The translations under genes and the position numbers were made by a program. The notes beneath the pieces were generated by a model that was not told where the DNA came from, made no database searches, and saw only the letters and a list, made by a program, of their open reading frames with translations. Shown here piece after piece: positions 27,242 through 36,802 of a stretch of 64,000 nt of DNA. The first letter of the stretch is position 1, and each line of letters starts with the position of its first letter. The stretch is from NCBI GenBank assembly GCA_017622235.1, contig JAGARN010000004.1, forward strand, positions 1 to 64,000. The letters are read 5' to 3'. This DNA is from Spirochaetaceae bacterium (lineage in GTDB: Bacteria; Spirochaetota; Spirochaetia; Treponematales; Treponemataceae).

Positions 27242-28996
27242 TTAAATTCCTGCAACGTGTTCCGTTACCATTTTTTGAACATATGCAACAAAGTCGTCTA
27301 TTTTCATTACTTGTTGTGGTCTTCCGTCACGGAATCGTACGGCAACTGTTCCTTCCGCTGCTTCTTTTTCTCCAACAACTAGCATATAAGGAATTTTTTG
27401 TGTCTGAGCTAAGCGAATCTTTGCATTCATACGGTCATTTCCTAAATCTGCTACAGCACGAATATCCATAGCTTCTAATGCAGCATTTACCTTTTCCGCA
27501 TACTCATTAAACGTAGGAGCAACAGGAATTACAACTGCCTGTTGATAGTGAAGCCAAGCTGGTAATGCACCGGCATAGTTTTCTATTAGGATACCGATAA
27601 AGCGTTCCAATGAACCAAGAACTGCTCTATGCAACATTACAGGGTGATGCTTTGCGTTATCGTCTCCTACGTACTCGGCATTTAGACGCTCAGCAGAGGG
27701 CAACTGAAAATCAACCTGAATTGTTCCACACTGCCAACCACGACCTAGTGCATCTACCAAAGTGAACTCCAGTTTTGGTCCATAAAATGCCCCTTCTCCA
27801 GGCTGTAGCTCATACTGAATTCCCGCTTTTTTGCAAGCTTCATCCAATGCAGCTTCCGCTCTATCCCATGTTGCATCATCTCCAACACGAAGTTCTGGGC
27901 GTGTAGAAAATTTAACCGTGATTCTGTCTTCACCAAAACCAAAATCTTTGTACATTTCCTTTAACAGATTGCAAAATTTTTCTACTTCTGAGGGAATTTG
28001 TTCTTCTGTACAGAAAATATGCCCATCATCTTGAACGAATCCTCTAACTCGCATAATTCCATGCAAAGCACCAGATGCTTCGTTTCGAGTACAAGAACCG
28101 AATTCAGCCATACGAAGTGGTAAATCCTTGTAAGAACGAAGTTTGTTACGAAAAATTTCTACGTGTCCCGGGCAGTTCATAGGCTTAAGAGCAAAAAGCC
28201 GCTTTTCACTTTCTGTAATAAACATATTTTCCTTGTACTTTGCCCAGTGACCGGAGCGTTCCCATAACGAACGGGGCATGACAAAGGGTGTGTTTACCTC
28301 AACATAACCATCTTTTCGGATTTTGCCACGAACATAATCTTTGATTATAGAATAAATCATCCAACCGTTGGGATGCCAAAAAATTTCTCCGGGATTATCT
28401 TCGTCAATGTGGAATAAATCCAACTCTTTTCCTAATTTACGGTGATCTCTGCGTTCTGCCTCGGCTAACATTTCAAGGTATGCTTTAAGGTCATTGGGTT
28501 TTTCCCAAGCAGTGGCGTATATTCGAGTTAACATTGGACGCTTTTCGTCTCCACGCCAATATGCACCAGCTGTTTTCATAAGTTTGAAAGCCTGAGCATT
28601 AATTTCTTTTGTATTTGCAACATGAGGTCCACGACACAAATCTGTAAATCCATTTTGCGTGTAAATCGAAATAGTTTCATTTTCTGGAAGCTCATTAATC
28701 AACTCAACCTTATATGGCTGGTCAGCAAACATTTTTAGAGCTTCTTCTCTAGAAATTTCTTTGCGTACAAAATCATGATTACCAGAAAGAATTTTTCGCA
28801 TTTCCTTTTCTATTGCAGGCAAGTCTTCTTGTGTAATGGGGCGTGTCAACTCAAAGTCGTAGTAAAATCCTGTATCGATGGCAGGTCCAATAGCAACTTT
28901 TGAACCAGGAAACAGCTTTAAAACCGCTTCTGCCATAACGTGAGATGTACTGTGGCGAATTGTTGCCAACTTTTCATTTTGTTCAGTGGAAGACAT
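27242..28996 (-). CDS. thrS: Threonyl-tRNA synthetase lacking the TGS domain
   Basis: 584 residues, about 60 shorter than the E. coli type, because it begins directly at the second (editing-type) domain ([36 protein letters not shown]). The catalytic core has [26 protein letters not shown] and an anticodon-binding C-terminus. It charges tRNA-Thr, with the editing residues in the N2 domain apparently kept. AAGGGG precedes the ATG. It follows flgJ in the same direction but with its own spacer of about 90 bp. Confidence 0.95.
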   Translation of the reverse strand: MSSTEQNEKLATIRHSTSHVMAEAVLKLFPGSKVAIGPAIDTGFYYDFELTRPITQEDLPAIEKEMRKILSGNHDFVRKEISREEALKMFADQPYKVELINELPENETISIYTQNGFTDLCRGPHVANTKEINAQAFKLMKTAGAYWRGDEKRPMLTRIYATAWEKPNDLKAYLEMLAEAERRDHRKLGKELDLFHIDEDNPGEIFWHPNGWMIYSIIKDYVRGKIRKDGYVEVNTPFVMPRSLWERSGHWAKYKENMFITESEKRLFALKPMNCPGHVEIFRNKLRSYKDLPLRMAEFGSCTRNEASGALHGIMRVRGFVQDDGHIFCTEEQIPSEVEKFCNLLKEMYKDFGFGEDRITVKFSTRPELRVGDDATWDRAEAALDEACKKAGIQYELQPGEGAFYGPKLEFTLVDALGRGWQCGTIQVDFQLPSAERLNAEYVGDDNAKHHPVMLHRAVLGSLERFIGILIENYAGALPAWLHYQQAVVIPVAPTFNEYAEKVNAALEAMDIRAVADLGNDRMNAKIRLAQTQKIPYMLVVGEKEAAEGTVAVRFRDGRPQQVMKIDDFVAYVQKMVTEHVAGI

Positions 28997-29089
28997 AAAA
29001 ACCCCTTGGTAAAACTAAATTGTTGAATAATATAGAAGAATATAGCGGTTAAGAATCAATGTCAAGACTGTTATGAAAAGGTATTTTAT

Positions 29090-29608
29090 TTAAACTAGCT
29101 CTAGATATATTTGGTCAGCTAAACCAAAACCTGCATTTTTGGTCATACTGACAGCTAATTCATCATAAAGCATATCTTCGTACATAGTTTGAGCATAACT
29201 TTTTTCTTCACCATTAAATGAGGTACCGCTAAGGGTACTCCGCATAGAAGAAAGCATCATTTTAACAAAATATGATTCAAGCTCTAAGGCTTTTTCATAC
29301 AAATCACTTGTACGGTCTATAGTTTTGTTTGTTGTTGCTGAATTTGCAGCAGCTCCAACAGGACGAGATGTTTTATCAGCTTGTGAAGTATAAGTTCCAT
29401 CAAAACCAGATGTATAATCACCGTTAAGTCGCCCACTTTGAGCAATTTGCGAAGAAGCCAAAGAGGCTTCTTGCTTAGCGGAAACGGAATCTAAAAGAGA
29501 CTGAAACTTTGCAGTTTCATTTTGGAATTTTGCTGCTTCTACAGCTGAAAATCCATTTGTCAAAGCTGCACTGTTCCCATTAAATCCGATTCCGTTTATT
29601 CCGCTCAT
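29090..29608 (-). CDS. flgJ: Flagellar rod-assembly protein FlgJ, rod-binding domain only
   Basis: 172 residues. The C-terminal half is the FlgJ rod-binding domain (ALELESYFVKMMLSSMRSTL, then YAQTMYEDMLYDELAVSMT and AGFGLADQIYLEL). The N-terminal half is low-complexity and Ser/Ala/Asn-rich. The peptidoglycan-hydrolase domain of enterobacterial FlgJ is absent, as is usual in spirochaetes. Last gene of flgF-flgG-flgJ, 15 nt after flgG. Confidence 0.9.
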   Translation of the reverse strand: MSGINGIGFNGNSAALTNGFSAVEAAKFQNETAKFQSLLDSVSAKQEASLASSQIAQSGRLNGDYTSGFDGTYTSQADKTSRPVGAAANSATTNKTIDRTSDLYEKALELESYFVKMMLSSMRSTLSGTSFNGEEKSYAQTMYEDMLYDELAVSMTKNAGFGLADQIYLELV

Positions 29609-29623
29609 ATTCTTCCCCTAAAG

Positions 29624-30418
29624 TTAGCGTTTAAGATTTACTGCTGTTGAAAGCATTGTATCGCTTGTTTGTATTGCTTTGGAACTAAACTCATATGCTC
29701 GCTGGGCTGTTATCATAGAAACCATTTCATTTACAACAGAAACATTTGACATTTCCAAAAATTTGTGTTTTGTCGTACCCATACCATCAAAACCAGGACG
29801 ACCAGCAATGGCCATACCAGAAGCATTTGTAACTTTGAACAAGTTGCTTCCGGTAGCTTCAAGACCTACTGGATTAGAAAAGCGATATAATTCAAGCTGA
29901 CCAACTTGTACTGGATCTGTTCCGCCGTCAACTTTTACAGAAACACGACCGTCATCGCTTATTGTAAGAGTAGAAAGGTTAAAGCCTTCTGGCATAATAA
30001 TTTCTGGCATTACACGCAATCCTTCAGAAGTAACTAACTGACCATTCATGTCTACTTTGAATGAACCGTCTCGTGTATAAGCAAAACTTCCGTCATACTG
30101 CTGAACTCTAAAATATCCTTCACCTACAATAGCTAAATCAGTGTCTACTCCTGTGTTTTGTAAAGAACCTTGTGTAACAATGCGTTGAGTTGCAGCTACT
30201 TTAACACCTGTTCCCATTTGAATACCTACTGGGGTTACAGTATCTTCTGTGGCTGGCGTCCCAGCTTTTTTTATATTTTGATACATCAGGTCTTCAAATT
30301 CTACACGCTGTTGCTTGTAACCTGTTGTGTTTACGTTGGAAAGATTGTTTGATATTGCATCAATATTTGCCTGTTGACCGTTCATCCCAGTGGCTGCTGT
30401 CCATAAACTTCTCACCAT
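29624..30418 (-). CDS. flgG: Flagellar basal-body rod protein FlgG
   Basis: 264 residues. The N-terminal rod motif (MVRSLWTAATGMNGQQANID, AISNNLSNVNTTGYK) and C-terminal motif (SNVSVVNEMVSMITAQRAYE, SSKAIQTSDTMLSTAVNLKR) are those of the distal rod protein. It is the middle gene of the flg operon. The rod carries the periplasmic flagellum through the cell wall. Confidence 0.95.
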   Translation of the reverse strand: MVRSLWTAATGMNGQQANIDAISNNLSNVNTTGYKQQRVEFEDLMYQNIKKAGTPATEDTVTPVGIQMGTGVKVAATQRIVTQGSLQNTGVDTDLAIVGEGYFRVQQYDGSFAYTRDGSFKVDMNGQLVTSEGLRVMPEIIMPEGFNLSTLTISDDGRVSVKVDGGTDPVQVGQLELYRFSNPVGLEATGSNLFKVTNASGMAIAGRPGFDGMGTTKHKFLEMSNVSVVNEMVSMITAQRAYEFSSKAIQTSDTMLSTAVNLKR

Positions 30419-30458
30419 AATCTATCATTCCTTTCTAAATTAAATATTTTATGCGACT

Positions 30459-31256
30459 TTACCGTGCCAGTACAACTTTACCCCAAAGGGTTTCCATCAT
30501 TGTGTCCTGACTCTGAATTGTCTTTTGATTAGCATCGTAGGCTCTGTTTACCTCTATCATCTGAACCATTTCGTTTACTACGTTTACGTTAGAGGTTTCT
30601 GTATAACCCTGCATTACTGTAGGGCGTTCTTCACCCTCTGCAATGTATGGATTGCCAGTAATATCTGTGTTTTTATACAAACTTGAACCCATTTTTTGAA
30701 GGTAGCGTTCGTTATCAAAACGAACTACTTTGAAACGATCGATTAATTCCATATTATCTGCAGAATAAATCATTCCATCTGGGTTGACGATGAATTTTGA
30801 ATCTGAAACTTGAATGTAGCCGTTTTCACCAAGAACAGGATAACCTTCTTTAGTGGTTAAAATACCTTCTTTTCCAACAAGAAAGTTACCGTTACGAGTA
30901 TACCGTTCACCATTTGGGGTTTCTACAGCAAAAAAACCCTGACCACTAAGAGCCATATCCGTGTTCGATGATGACTGCTTAAAAGACCCCTGCTCGAAAT
31001 CTGTATATAGCTCGTTAGTCTCCACCCCAAGACCAATTTTACCCACGATTGGAGCAACATCTGCTGAACCAAATGGTGTATTGTAAACACCATCATCATT
31101 CATACGACGCAAAAGCAACTCTGGAAAGGACTTACTTACTGCAATATCACGCTTAAAGCCTGTTGTGTCCGCATTTGCTAAATTATTAGAAATAGCATCA
31201 AGTCGTGTCTGCTGAGCGTTCATTCCACTTGAGCCGATATACCAACCTCGTATCAT
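30459..31256 (-). CDS. flgF: Flagellar basal-body rod protein FlgF
   Basis: 265 residues with the same ends as FlgG (MIRGWYIGSSGMNAQQTRLD, then AISNNLANADTTGFKR; C-terminal MIEVNRAYDANQKTIQSQDT). It is first of the three-gene flagellar run; AAGGGG lies before the ATG. Assignment as FlgF rather than a second FlgG rests on order and divergence. The promoter must lie in, or next to, the palindromic spacer at 31.3 kb. Confidence 0.9.
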   Translation of the reverse strand: MIRGWYIGSSGMNAQQTRLDAISNNLANADTTGFKRDIAVSKSFPELLLRRMNDDGVYNTPFGSADVAPIVGKIGLGVETNELYTDFEQGSFKQSSSNTDMALSGQGFFAVETPNGERYTRNGNFLVGKEGILTTKEGYPVLGENGYIQVSDSKFIVNPDGMIYSADNMELIDRFKVVRFDNERYLQKMGSSLYKNTDITGNPYIAEGEERPTVMQGYTETSNVNVVNEMVQMIEVNRAYDANQKTIQSQDTMMETLWGKVVLAR

Positions 31257-31320
31257 ATTTTCCCCTTTTAACCATAGGATACATATTAATTATCGGGTTT
31301 TATACCCACAGGTTGAGTTT

Positions 31321-31565
31321 TTTTATGCAAACCTGTAGTTTTTTCCAACAACCTCGCCGCCGGCGTGTTTGCGGTAAAAAGCCAAGAGTTTGTATAAAAC
31401 AAATACGGTTGCTTTCGGGAAAAATGCCAAGTCGCCACAAGAGCTAAAGCTCGAATGCGTCGATTGTCATTTTTCCCTACGCACCCTTTTTTTACACAAA
31501 CCTGTAGTTTTTTCCGACAACCTCGCCGCCGGCGTGGGTGGAAAAAAAATATAGCTTTGTGTAAA
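31321..31565 (+). repeat. Composite palindromic repeat, copy 1
   Basis: The order is a palindrome of about 77 bp centred on CGCCGCCGGCG (arms TTTTATGCAAAC and GTTTGTATAAAA); a second palindrome of about 60 bp (GGGAAAAATG and CATTTTTCCC arms with apical GAGCTAAAGCTC); then a third palindrome of about 75 bp again centred on CGCCGCCGGCG (arms TTTACACAAA and TTTGTGTAAA). Bases 31367-31487 match 31756-31876 of copy 2 with one mismatch in 121. Confidence 0.85.
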
Positions 31566-31573
31566 CAATGAAA

Positions 31574-31706
31574 GCACGCAAGAGGAGATGCAAACAACCG
31601 AGGCGATCTGAGGGATGGCGAGGATTTTTGCGAAAGCAAAAACCGGAGTCCGAGTACTTATTACCCTCAGTCTCGCCGAATTGGCTTGCATCTCCTCTGA
31701 GAGTGC
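31574..31706. repeat. Long imperfect hairpin between the two repeat copies
   Basis: The outer arms AGAGGAGATGCAA (31581-31593) and TTGCATCTCCTCT (31686-31698) are exact, flanked by GCAC/GTGC. Middle arms pair CGAGGCGATCTGAGGG with CCCTCAGTCTCGCCG imperfectly. A separate perfect stem TTTTTGC-GAAA-GCAAAAA lies at 31625-31642. It is unrelated in sequence to the flanking repeat. Confidence 0.8.
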
Positions 31707-31710
31707 GTAG

Positions 31711-31956
31711 TTTTACGCAAAGTTGTAGTTTTTCCGACAACCTCGCCGCCGGCACGTTTGCGGTAAAAAGCCAAGAGTTTGTATAAAACAAATACGGTTG
31801 CTCTCGGGAAAAATGCCAAGTCGCCACAAGAGCTAAAGCTCGAATGCGTCGATTGTCATTTTTCCCTACGCACCCTCTTTTTTACGCAAAGTTTTAGCTT
31901 TTTCCCCGTAATCCTGCCGCCGGCGTGGGTGGAAAAAAAATATAGCTTTGTGTAAA
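31711..31956 (+). repeat. Composite palindromic repeat, copy 2
   Basis: Same three-palindrome order as copy 1, offset by 389-390 bp. The central 121 bp is nearly identical. The outer palindromes have drifted slightly (for example GCCGGCACG for GCCGGCGTG, and AGTTTTAGC for ACCTGTAG). It ends about 40 bp before the TtcA-like start codon. Confidence 0.85.
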
Positions 31957-31997
31957 AAACTGTAGCTAAAAACGTATTGCTATGTTAGAATGTGTGT

Positions 31998-32705
31998 ATG
32001 CCTCAACCAAAGCTTTTTAGAATAATAGACAAGGCAGTCTATGAATACAATATGATAGAAACGGGAGATCGCATTCTTATTGGTGCTAGCGGCGGAAAAG
32101 ATTCTACAGCACTTGTGGAGTATTTTGCTAATAGAAAAAAACAAAACCGTGAAAGATTTGATTTTGCTGTTCTTCATATATCTTCTGATCATATTCCCCC
32201 TTTTGATAAACAACTTGAAAAAAGATTTGCTGAATGGGGTGTTAATCTGAAATTTGTTTCTGCAGAAGTCCTAGGGAGATTAAAACCTGGTCATAAAATG
32301 AATTGTTGGTGGTGTTCTACGCAAAGACGTACCGAACTTAATAATTATGCTATTTCCAATGATTATAACAAAATTGCACTAGGACATCATATGGACGATA
32401 TTTTGGAAACGCTAATCATGAACGCCTTGCAAAAAGGCGAGCTTTCAACTATGCCACCACGGTTACAATATGACAAATATCCAGTAACAATTATTCGCCC
32501 ACTTTGTTTTGCCGATGAAAACACCATAATTGAACATTCAAAAAATCACAATTATGTTTCTTACACTTGTTCTTGCGAATATCAAGATAATTCAGCTAGA
32601 AAAGAAGCTCGCAAACGCCTTGAACTGCTTACAAACGGGAATGTTTCAGAAAAAATAAAACTGTTTGAAGCAATTAAAAATGTCAAGACTGATTATCTTC
32701 CGTAA
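31998..32705 (+). CDS. TtcA-like PP-loop tRNA-thiolation ATPase
   Basis: 235 residues from the ATG at 31998 (a GTG two codons earlier is possible). It has the PP-loop ILIGASGGKDSTALVEYF, a CxxC pair in MNCWWCSTQRR, and GHHMDDILETLIMNALQKGE, all TtcA/TilS superfamily marks of the TtcA branch. The late CSCEYQDNSARKEARK supplies further cysteines for an Fe-S cluster. TtcA makes 2-thiocytidine in tRNA. TAGAAT ends 6 nt before the ATG with no Shine-Dalgarno sequence, so it is a leaderless candidate, though no good -35 is visible. Confidence 0.8.
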   Translation: MPQPKLFRIIDKAVYEYNMIETGDRILIGASGGKDSTALVEYFANRKKQNRERFDFAVLHISSDHIPPFDKQLEKRFAEWGVNLKFVSAEVLGRLKPGHKMNCWWCSTQRRTELNNYAISNDYNKIALGHHMDDILETLIMNALQKGELSTMPPRLQYDKYPVTIIRPLCFADENTIIEHSKNHNYVSYTCSCEYQDNSARKEARKRLELLTNGNVSEKIKLFEAIKNVKTDYLP

Positions 32706-32729
32706 AATCTTTTTTTGAGGTGAATTATT

Positions 32730-33650
32730 ATGAAAAAGGTTAGACTTGGAAAATTAAATCTTTTGGTTCCCTCCATAATAGCTGGATGTATGAGACTTGC
32801 AGAATGTACAAAAGAGCAAATGATAGACTTTATCCACACAGCTCTTGAAGAAGGAATTAACTTCTTTGACCATGCAGACATTTATGGAGGAGGGAAAAGC
32901 GAATCCGTTTTTGGTCAAGCTCTAAAAGCTGATTCCGCTATAAAGAGACAGGACTTGATTATTCAATCAAAATGTGGCATTTGCAAAGGATATTACGACC
33001 TTTCCAAAGAACATATTATATCTTCTGTAGAAGGAATTCTAAAGCGACTTAAAACCGATTATCTTGATATTCTTTTATTACATCGACCTGATGCACTTGT
33101 TGAACCGGAAGAAGTCGCTGCTGCATTTGATGCTCTTGAATCCACCGGAAAAGTACGTTACTTTGGTGTTTCAAACCATAGCCCCGCACAAATTCAACTA
33201 TTACAAAAATTTGTATCACAACCAATTTTAGCTAATCAACTACAATTTAGTTTACCTGTTTCAAATATGATAGCTCAAGGAATAGAAGTCAACATGGAAT
33301 CATGTGGTTCAATAGACAGAGACGGTCGTGTATTAGATTATTGTCGCCTTAATGATATTACAATACAAGCCTGGTCACCTTTTCAGCTACCAGATTGGCA
33401 AGGTTGCTTTATTGATAGCCCAAAGTGCCCAGAACTAAATAATACAATAGAACTTTTAGCAAAAGAAAAAGGAGCGACTTCAACGCAAATAGCAGCTGCA
33501 TGGATTCTGCGACATCCAGCGAGAATGCAACTCGTAGCAGGAACAGCCAATCCTAAACGGCTTAAAGAAATTGCTAAAGCAACAGAAATAGACCTTGAAC
33601 GCAAAGAATGGTATCAATTATACTTGGCAGCAGGACACATTCTTCCATAA
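32730..33650 (+). CDS. Aldo/keto reductase (YdhF-like)
   Basis: 306 residues, TIM-barrel AKR family. The catalytic Asp/Tyr in NFFDHADIYGGGKSE, Lys in IQSKCGI and His in LLLHRPDAL are present, and the NADPH-site text RHPARMQLVAGTANPKRL is near the end. It reduces carbonyl substrates with NAD(P)H in the cytosol; the substrate is unknown. The TGAGGTG Shine-Dalgarno sequence and 24-nt gap suggest transcription with the TtcA-like gene. Confidence 0.9.
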   Translation: MKKVRLGKLNLLVPSIIAGCMRLAECTKEQMIDFIHTALEEGINFFDHADIYGGGKSESVFGQALKADSAIKRQDLIIQSKCGICKGYYDLSKEHIISSVEGILKRLKTDYLDILLLHRPDALVEPEEVAAAFDALESTGKVRYFGVSNHSPAQIQLLQKFVSQPILANQLQFSLPVSNMIAQGIEVNMESCGSIDRDGRVLDYCRLNDITIQAWSPFQLPDWQGCFIDSPKCPELNNTIELLAKEKGATSTQIAAAWILRHPARMQLVAGTANPKRLKEIAKATEIDLERKEWYQLYLAAGHILP

Positions 33651-33660
33651 CGGCTTTATC

Positions 33661-35193
33661 TTAACGCATATATTTCATGCATATTATATAGTAATAATCC
33701 GTGGTAAAAGTTTCTGTTAAAAAATCAAGTTCTGTTGAACCCTTTTGGTTGTATTCGTCTAGCAAACCCAAACAAATCTTGAATGATTCCTTAGCTTCTT
33801 CATCTCGGCTTTGCTCTTTTAGCAACATTCCATAGTAAAAATGTACAGGCCAAAAGTCTGGAGCCATAGTTTTTGCTATTTTATAATGCAACTCTGCCTG
33901 AGCTATATTATTTGAAGCTTTTTCTGTATAACCACGAAAAAACTCCCCAAAAACTTTTTTATCTCCTGTAGGGGAAAAACTATAAGCAAAACTTTTTGCT
34001 GCAGCGTGATTCCCATTTTTGATAAGGGATTTTATTTTTTTAAAAGCAGTTTCTGGATCTTCTAAATGAACTTTTTTTGACGCATTGTAATTATTCAAAA
34101 TATAAGATACCGGCTTACGTTGCTTTTCTCCGATTTTTTTTTCTAAAGACAAAGGCACAGTTACAGATGACGTATTTTTTGGAGTAACAATATTTTTAGC
34201 TACAGCATTCTTTTCAATTTCTGAAGCTTTGGCTGTTAAAGCTAATAACTTATCCATCGGTTTAGGCTGTTCTCTAGGAACAGTTGAAGAAGAAACAACA
34301 CTAGATTCTTTTTTAGGAATAATTGCAGATGCTTTTATTTGAGGAGTAGATATTTTTCCCATTACTGGCAGTTGTATTTCTTTCATGAATGATTTCTTTG
34401 CCAAAAAATTTAGAGAACCTACATTTATTTTTTCCATTGTTTCTGGAATAAGACTTGAAACTATCGAACCTATTTCGCTAAGTGAAAGAAAAATAATTCC
34501 ACTTGGAGAAAGAATCTCAGAGATTTTTTTTAAAATACTTTTTCGAGTTTCTTCATCAAAATATAAAAAAACATTCCTTAAAAAAACTAAATCTACTGGC
34601 TCTTTAGTTGGAGGAGCTAAGGTGCTTGTTAAATTATAATCAGTGATATTTAATTTGCTCAAAAACTCTTGACTAAGTTGAAATCCATCTCCAACATATT
34701 CACCACAGCCAATCTCTTCTAGCAAGTGTTTATAAGTTTGACCATCTCTACGAAAAGAAGTCAAACCATAAAATCCTTTTTTGAACAGTTCTAGTTGTTT
34801 TAAATCTATGTCAGAAGCATAAACTTTAGGAATAACTCCACAAGAAGCAGCTAATGCATACAAAGAAACAGGCTCCTCCCCAGAAGAACAAGCAGCACTC
34901 CATATAACCATCTGCCGACCAGCATAAAAGGGGAATAAAAACTCTTTAAGTAAATGAAATTCTCGTTCTTCTCTAAAAAAATATGTTTCATTCGTAGTAA
35001 TTTGAGGAATCAGGCTGTTAAATTCCCTTGAGCCGGGATCTAACTGAATAATATATTCATCAAAGCCTATTTCTAAAGACATAAGCCGACTTTCAACATA
35101 TTCACATACATAATTTGTATAAACCGGCGTTAGCTTGATTCCTGTATGAGAAGTTATTAATTCAACAAGTCTTGCAGTCTGAATATCTGTCAT
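33661..35193 (-). CDS. cheR: CheR-type protein-glutamate methyltransferase with C-terminal TPR region
   Basis: 510 residues. The N-terminal CheR all-alpha subdomain is followed by the methyltransferase core (TTNETYFFREEREFHLLKE, WSAACSSGEEPVSLYALA, YASDIDLKQLE, VDLVFLRNVFLYF). After a Ser/Thr/Lys-rich linker (about 290-390) the end has TPR-like helices (AELHYKIAKTMAPDFWPVHF, YYGMLLKEQSRDEEAKESF). CheR methylates receptor glutamates. TPR-bearing forms often bind chemosensory partners. Isolated from other che genes; convergent with the aldo/keto reductase by 10 nt. Confidence 0.85.
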   Translation of the reverse strand: MTDIQTARLVELITSHTGIKLTPVYTNYVCEYVESRLMSLEIGFDEYIIQLDPGSREFNSLIPQITTNETYFFREEREFHLLKEFLFPFYAGRQMVIWSAACSSGEEPVSLYALAASCGVIPKVYASDIDLKQLELFKKGFYGLTSFRRDGQTYKHLLEEIGCGEYVGDGFQLSQEFLSKLNITDYNLTSTLAPPTKEPVDLVFLRNVFLYFDEETRKSILKKISEILSPSGIIFLSLSEIGSIVSSLIPETMEKINVGSLNFLAKKSFMKEIQLPVMGKISTPQIKASAIIPKKESSVVSSSTVPREQPKPMDKLLALTAKASEIEKNAVAKNIVTPKNTSSVTVPLSLEKKIGEKQRKPVSYILNNYNASKKVHLEDPETAFKKIKSLIKNGNHAAAKSFAYSFSPTGDKKVFGEFFRGYTEKASNNIAQAELHYKIAKTMAPDFWPVHFYYGMLLKEQSRDEEAKESFKICLGLLDEYNQKGSTELDFLTETFTTDYYYIICMKYMR

Positions 35194-35312
35194 AACAAAT
35201 CGGCAAGACAGTTTAACATAATTTTAGCACAAGGTCAAACAACTGTCTTCTATATGTCAACAACTTACTATAATCCTAGTTTTGCAAGTTTATTTTAATC
35301 TTAAATAAAAGG

Positions 35313-35341
35313 TTGCTTTTTTGAATTGAGAAAGTTAAAAT
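35313..35341 (+). promoter_or_regulatory. Promoter of unknown gene at 35348, leaderless candidate
   Basis: TTGCTT (35313-35318), a 17-nt spacer and TAAAAT (35336-35341). The ATG lies 6 nt after the -10 box. An alternative TATAAT at 35341-35346 almost touches the ATG. No Shine-Dalgarno sequence. Confidence 0.6.
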
Positions 35342-35347
35342 ATAATT

Positions 35348-35923
35348 ATGGAAAAGAGTAGCACATTAGGACAAGCTATAAGCAACTTTGAAACAAAATT
35401 TAAAAGATATATTGCCTCTGACGGAAACATGACGCCAAAATTGCAAAAAAACAAAAGCGATTCAAAATATTACAGTCTTGACGATAAAGAACGATACAAA
35501 AAATCTGTAATCGAAAACTATAAAAAGTTTATTGCACCATTCCAAGTTTTTGGCAAGAGTTCTGCCATTGCAGACCAACTTGAACGAGACAAAACAAACT
35601 TAATGGCAGCATTTAATCTATACAAATCCGTCCACGAATTAAATCAACAATTTGGTTCAACAGAAACCTATATCAAATCCATAGACTTAGAAACCCCTCT
35701 CACCCACCGAGACCGTTATACCAAAGGTGGGGAATTTATTTACCTACAGTGTTGGTTCATTTATGAATGCAAACAAAAGGAACTTGTTCCCCAGTTAACA
35801 CAAAATGAACAAAATGGTATCTGGCGGCTAAGTTTTGTTCCAGAAGAACGAAAGCACGTAACAGCACAAGACTTAGAAGTAGAAGCAATCATACAAGAAT
35901 GCTTCTACCCAACACATTCCTAG
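35348..35923 (+). CDS. Hypothetical protein, 191 residues, unrecognised
   Basis: Soluble, Lys- and Gln-rich and mostly helical (FETKFKRYIASDGNM, LDDKERYKKSVIENYKKF), with a C-terminal part rich in aromatic residues (FIYLQCWFIYECKQKEL). No signal peptide or known motif was recognised. It has its own promoter with a likely leaderless start, and its stop is 1 nt from the convergent pdxK stop. Probably a lineage-specific gene. Confidence 0.75.
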   Translation: MEKSSTLGQAISNFETKFKRYIASDGNMTPKLQKNKSDSKYYSLDDKERYKKSVIENYKKFIAPFQVFGKSSAIADQLERDKTNLMAAFNLYKSVHELNQQFGSTETYIKSIDLETPLTHRDRYTKGGEFIYLQCWFIYECKQKELVPQLTQNEQNGIWRLSFVPEERKHVTAQDLEVEAIIQECFYPTHS

Positions 35924-35924
35924 T

Positions 35925-36770
35925 TTAACAACCTACTTGCTTGATAAGCCAAGGCAAAGCTTTTTCAAATTTTACGCCATACCAATGACTTTTATCCTCA
36001 AGTGTTGCTTGCATAGATTCAATCACCATATCAGCTGCCAACTTTGCACAATCTGGAATTGAATATCCTCGACACAAAGCTCCAGCAAAGGTTGAAGCAA
36101 AAACATCTCCTGTGCCGTGCATCTGAGCATCAAGTCTTTTATTGAATCTATATTCAATTTGCTTACCGTCGTAACAAGCACAGCCAAGTTTATCTTCTTC
36201 AAAAGAAACCCCAGTTAGCACAACATTTTTACAACCAAGTTTCATAAGTTTAACGAGCATTTCTTCTATGTAGCTTTTATCATAATCTTTGCCGTTACGA
36301 TTGTCTCCAGGATAAGGAATACCCAATAAAAACGCAGCCTCTGTAATATTTGGTAAAATCACAGAAGCACCACGGCACAGTTTTGCCATCTGTTCAGGGA
36401 AATCTGAACTAAAACCTGGATATAATTTACCGTTATCTGCCATTACAGGGTCAACAATACGCAAAGCACCCTGCCGGGATGTTTGCTCCATAATTTTAAT
36501 TATAATAGGAATCTGTTCTTTGCTAACATAACCTGTGTAAAAAGCATCAAAGGTCAATTTTTCTTTTTCCCAATGAGCTAATATTCCTTCCATATCTTCC
36601 GTTAAATCTCTAAATGTATATCCAGAAAACCCGGCAGTGTGAGTAGAAAGAACAGAGCTGGGTAAAACAGCCGTCTCAATGCCCAATGCAGAAATAATTG
36701 GTAAAGCAACTGTAAGAGAACATTGCCCAACACAAGAAATATCTTGAATCGTTAAAAGTCTTTTGTCCAT
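35925..36770 (-). CDS. pdxK: Pyridoxal/pyridoxamine kinase
   Basis: 281 residues, ribokinase-like PdxK/PdxY group. It has QDISCVGQCSLTVALPIISAL and VLSTHTAGFSGYTFRDLTED at the substrate site, and HGTGDVFASTFAGAL with the catalytic Asp. It phosphorylates B6 vitamers to PLP or PMP. AGGAAGG precedes the ATG. It is divergent from the PdxR-like regulator across 95 bp that carry an inverted repeat, so it is probably controlled by PLP level. Confidence 0.92.
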   Translation of the reverse strand: MDKRLLTIQDISCVGQCSLTVALPIISALGIETAVLPSSVLSTHTAGFSGYTFRDLTEDMEGILAHWEKEKLTFDAFYTGYVSKEQIPIIIKIMEQTSRQGALRIVDPVMADNGKLYPGFSSDFPEQMAKLCRGASVILPNITEAAFLLGIPYPGDNRNGKDYDKSYIEEMLVKLMKLGCKNVVLTGVSFEEDKLGCACYDGKQIEYRFNKRLDAQMHGTGDVFASTFAGALCRGYSIPDCAKLAADMVIESMQATLEDKSHWYGVKFEKALPWLIKQVGC

Positions 36771-36802
36771 AATAACCTTCCTAATCGATGTTATATATTA
36801 AA

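Larger units (their letters stand above)
31257..31997. other. Non-coding spacer made of nested palindromic repeats
   Basis: This 741-bp spacer between flgF (-) and a TtcA-like gene (+) is almost wholly occupied by two direct copies of a composite palindromic element (31321-31565 and 31711-31956) around an independent hairpin of about 130 bp (31574-31706). Overlapping ORFs in several frames are by-products of the repeats. Confidence 0.85.

Noticed and set aside
31286-31827. Several overlapping ORFs of 70-117 residues on both strands
   Set aside because: They are Arg/Lys/Ser-rich translations of the palindromic repeats, repeat between copies in different frames, and have no ribosome sites.
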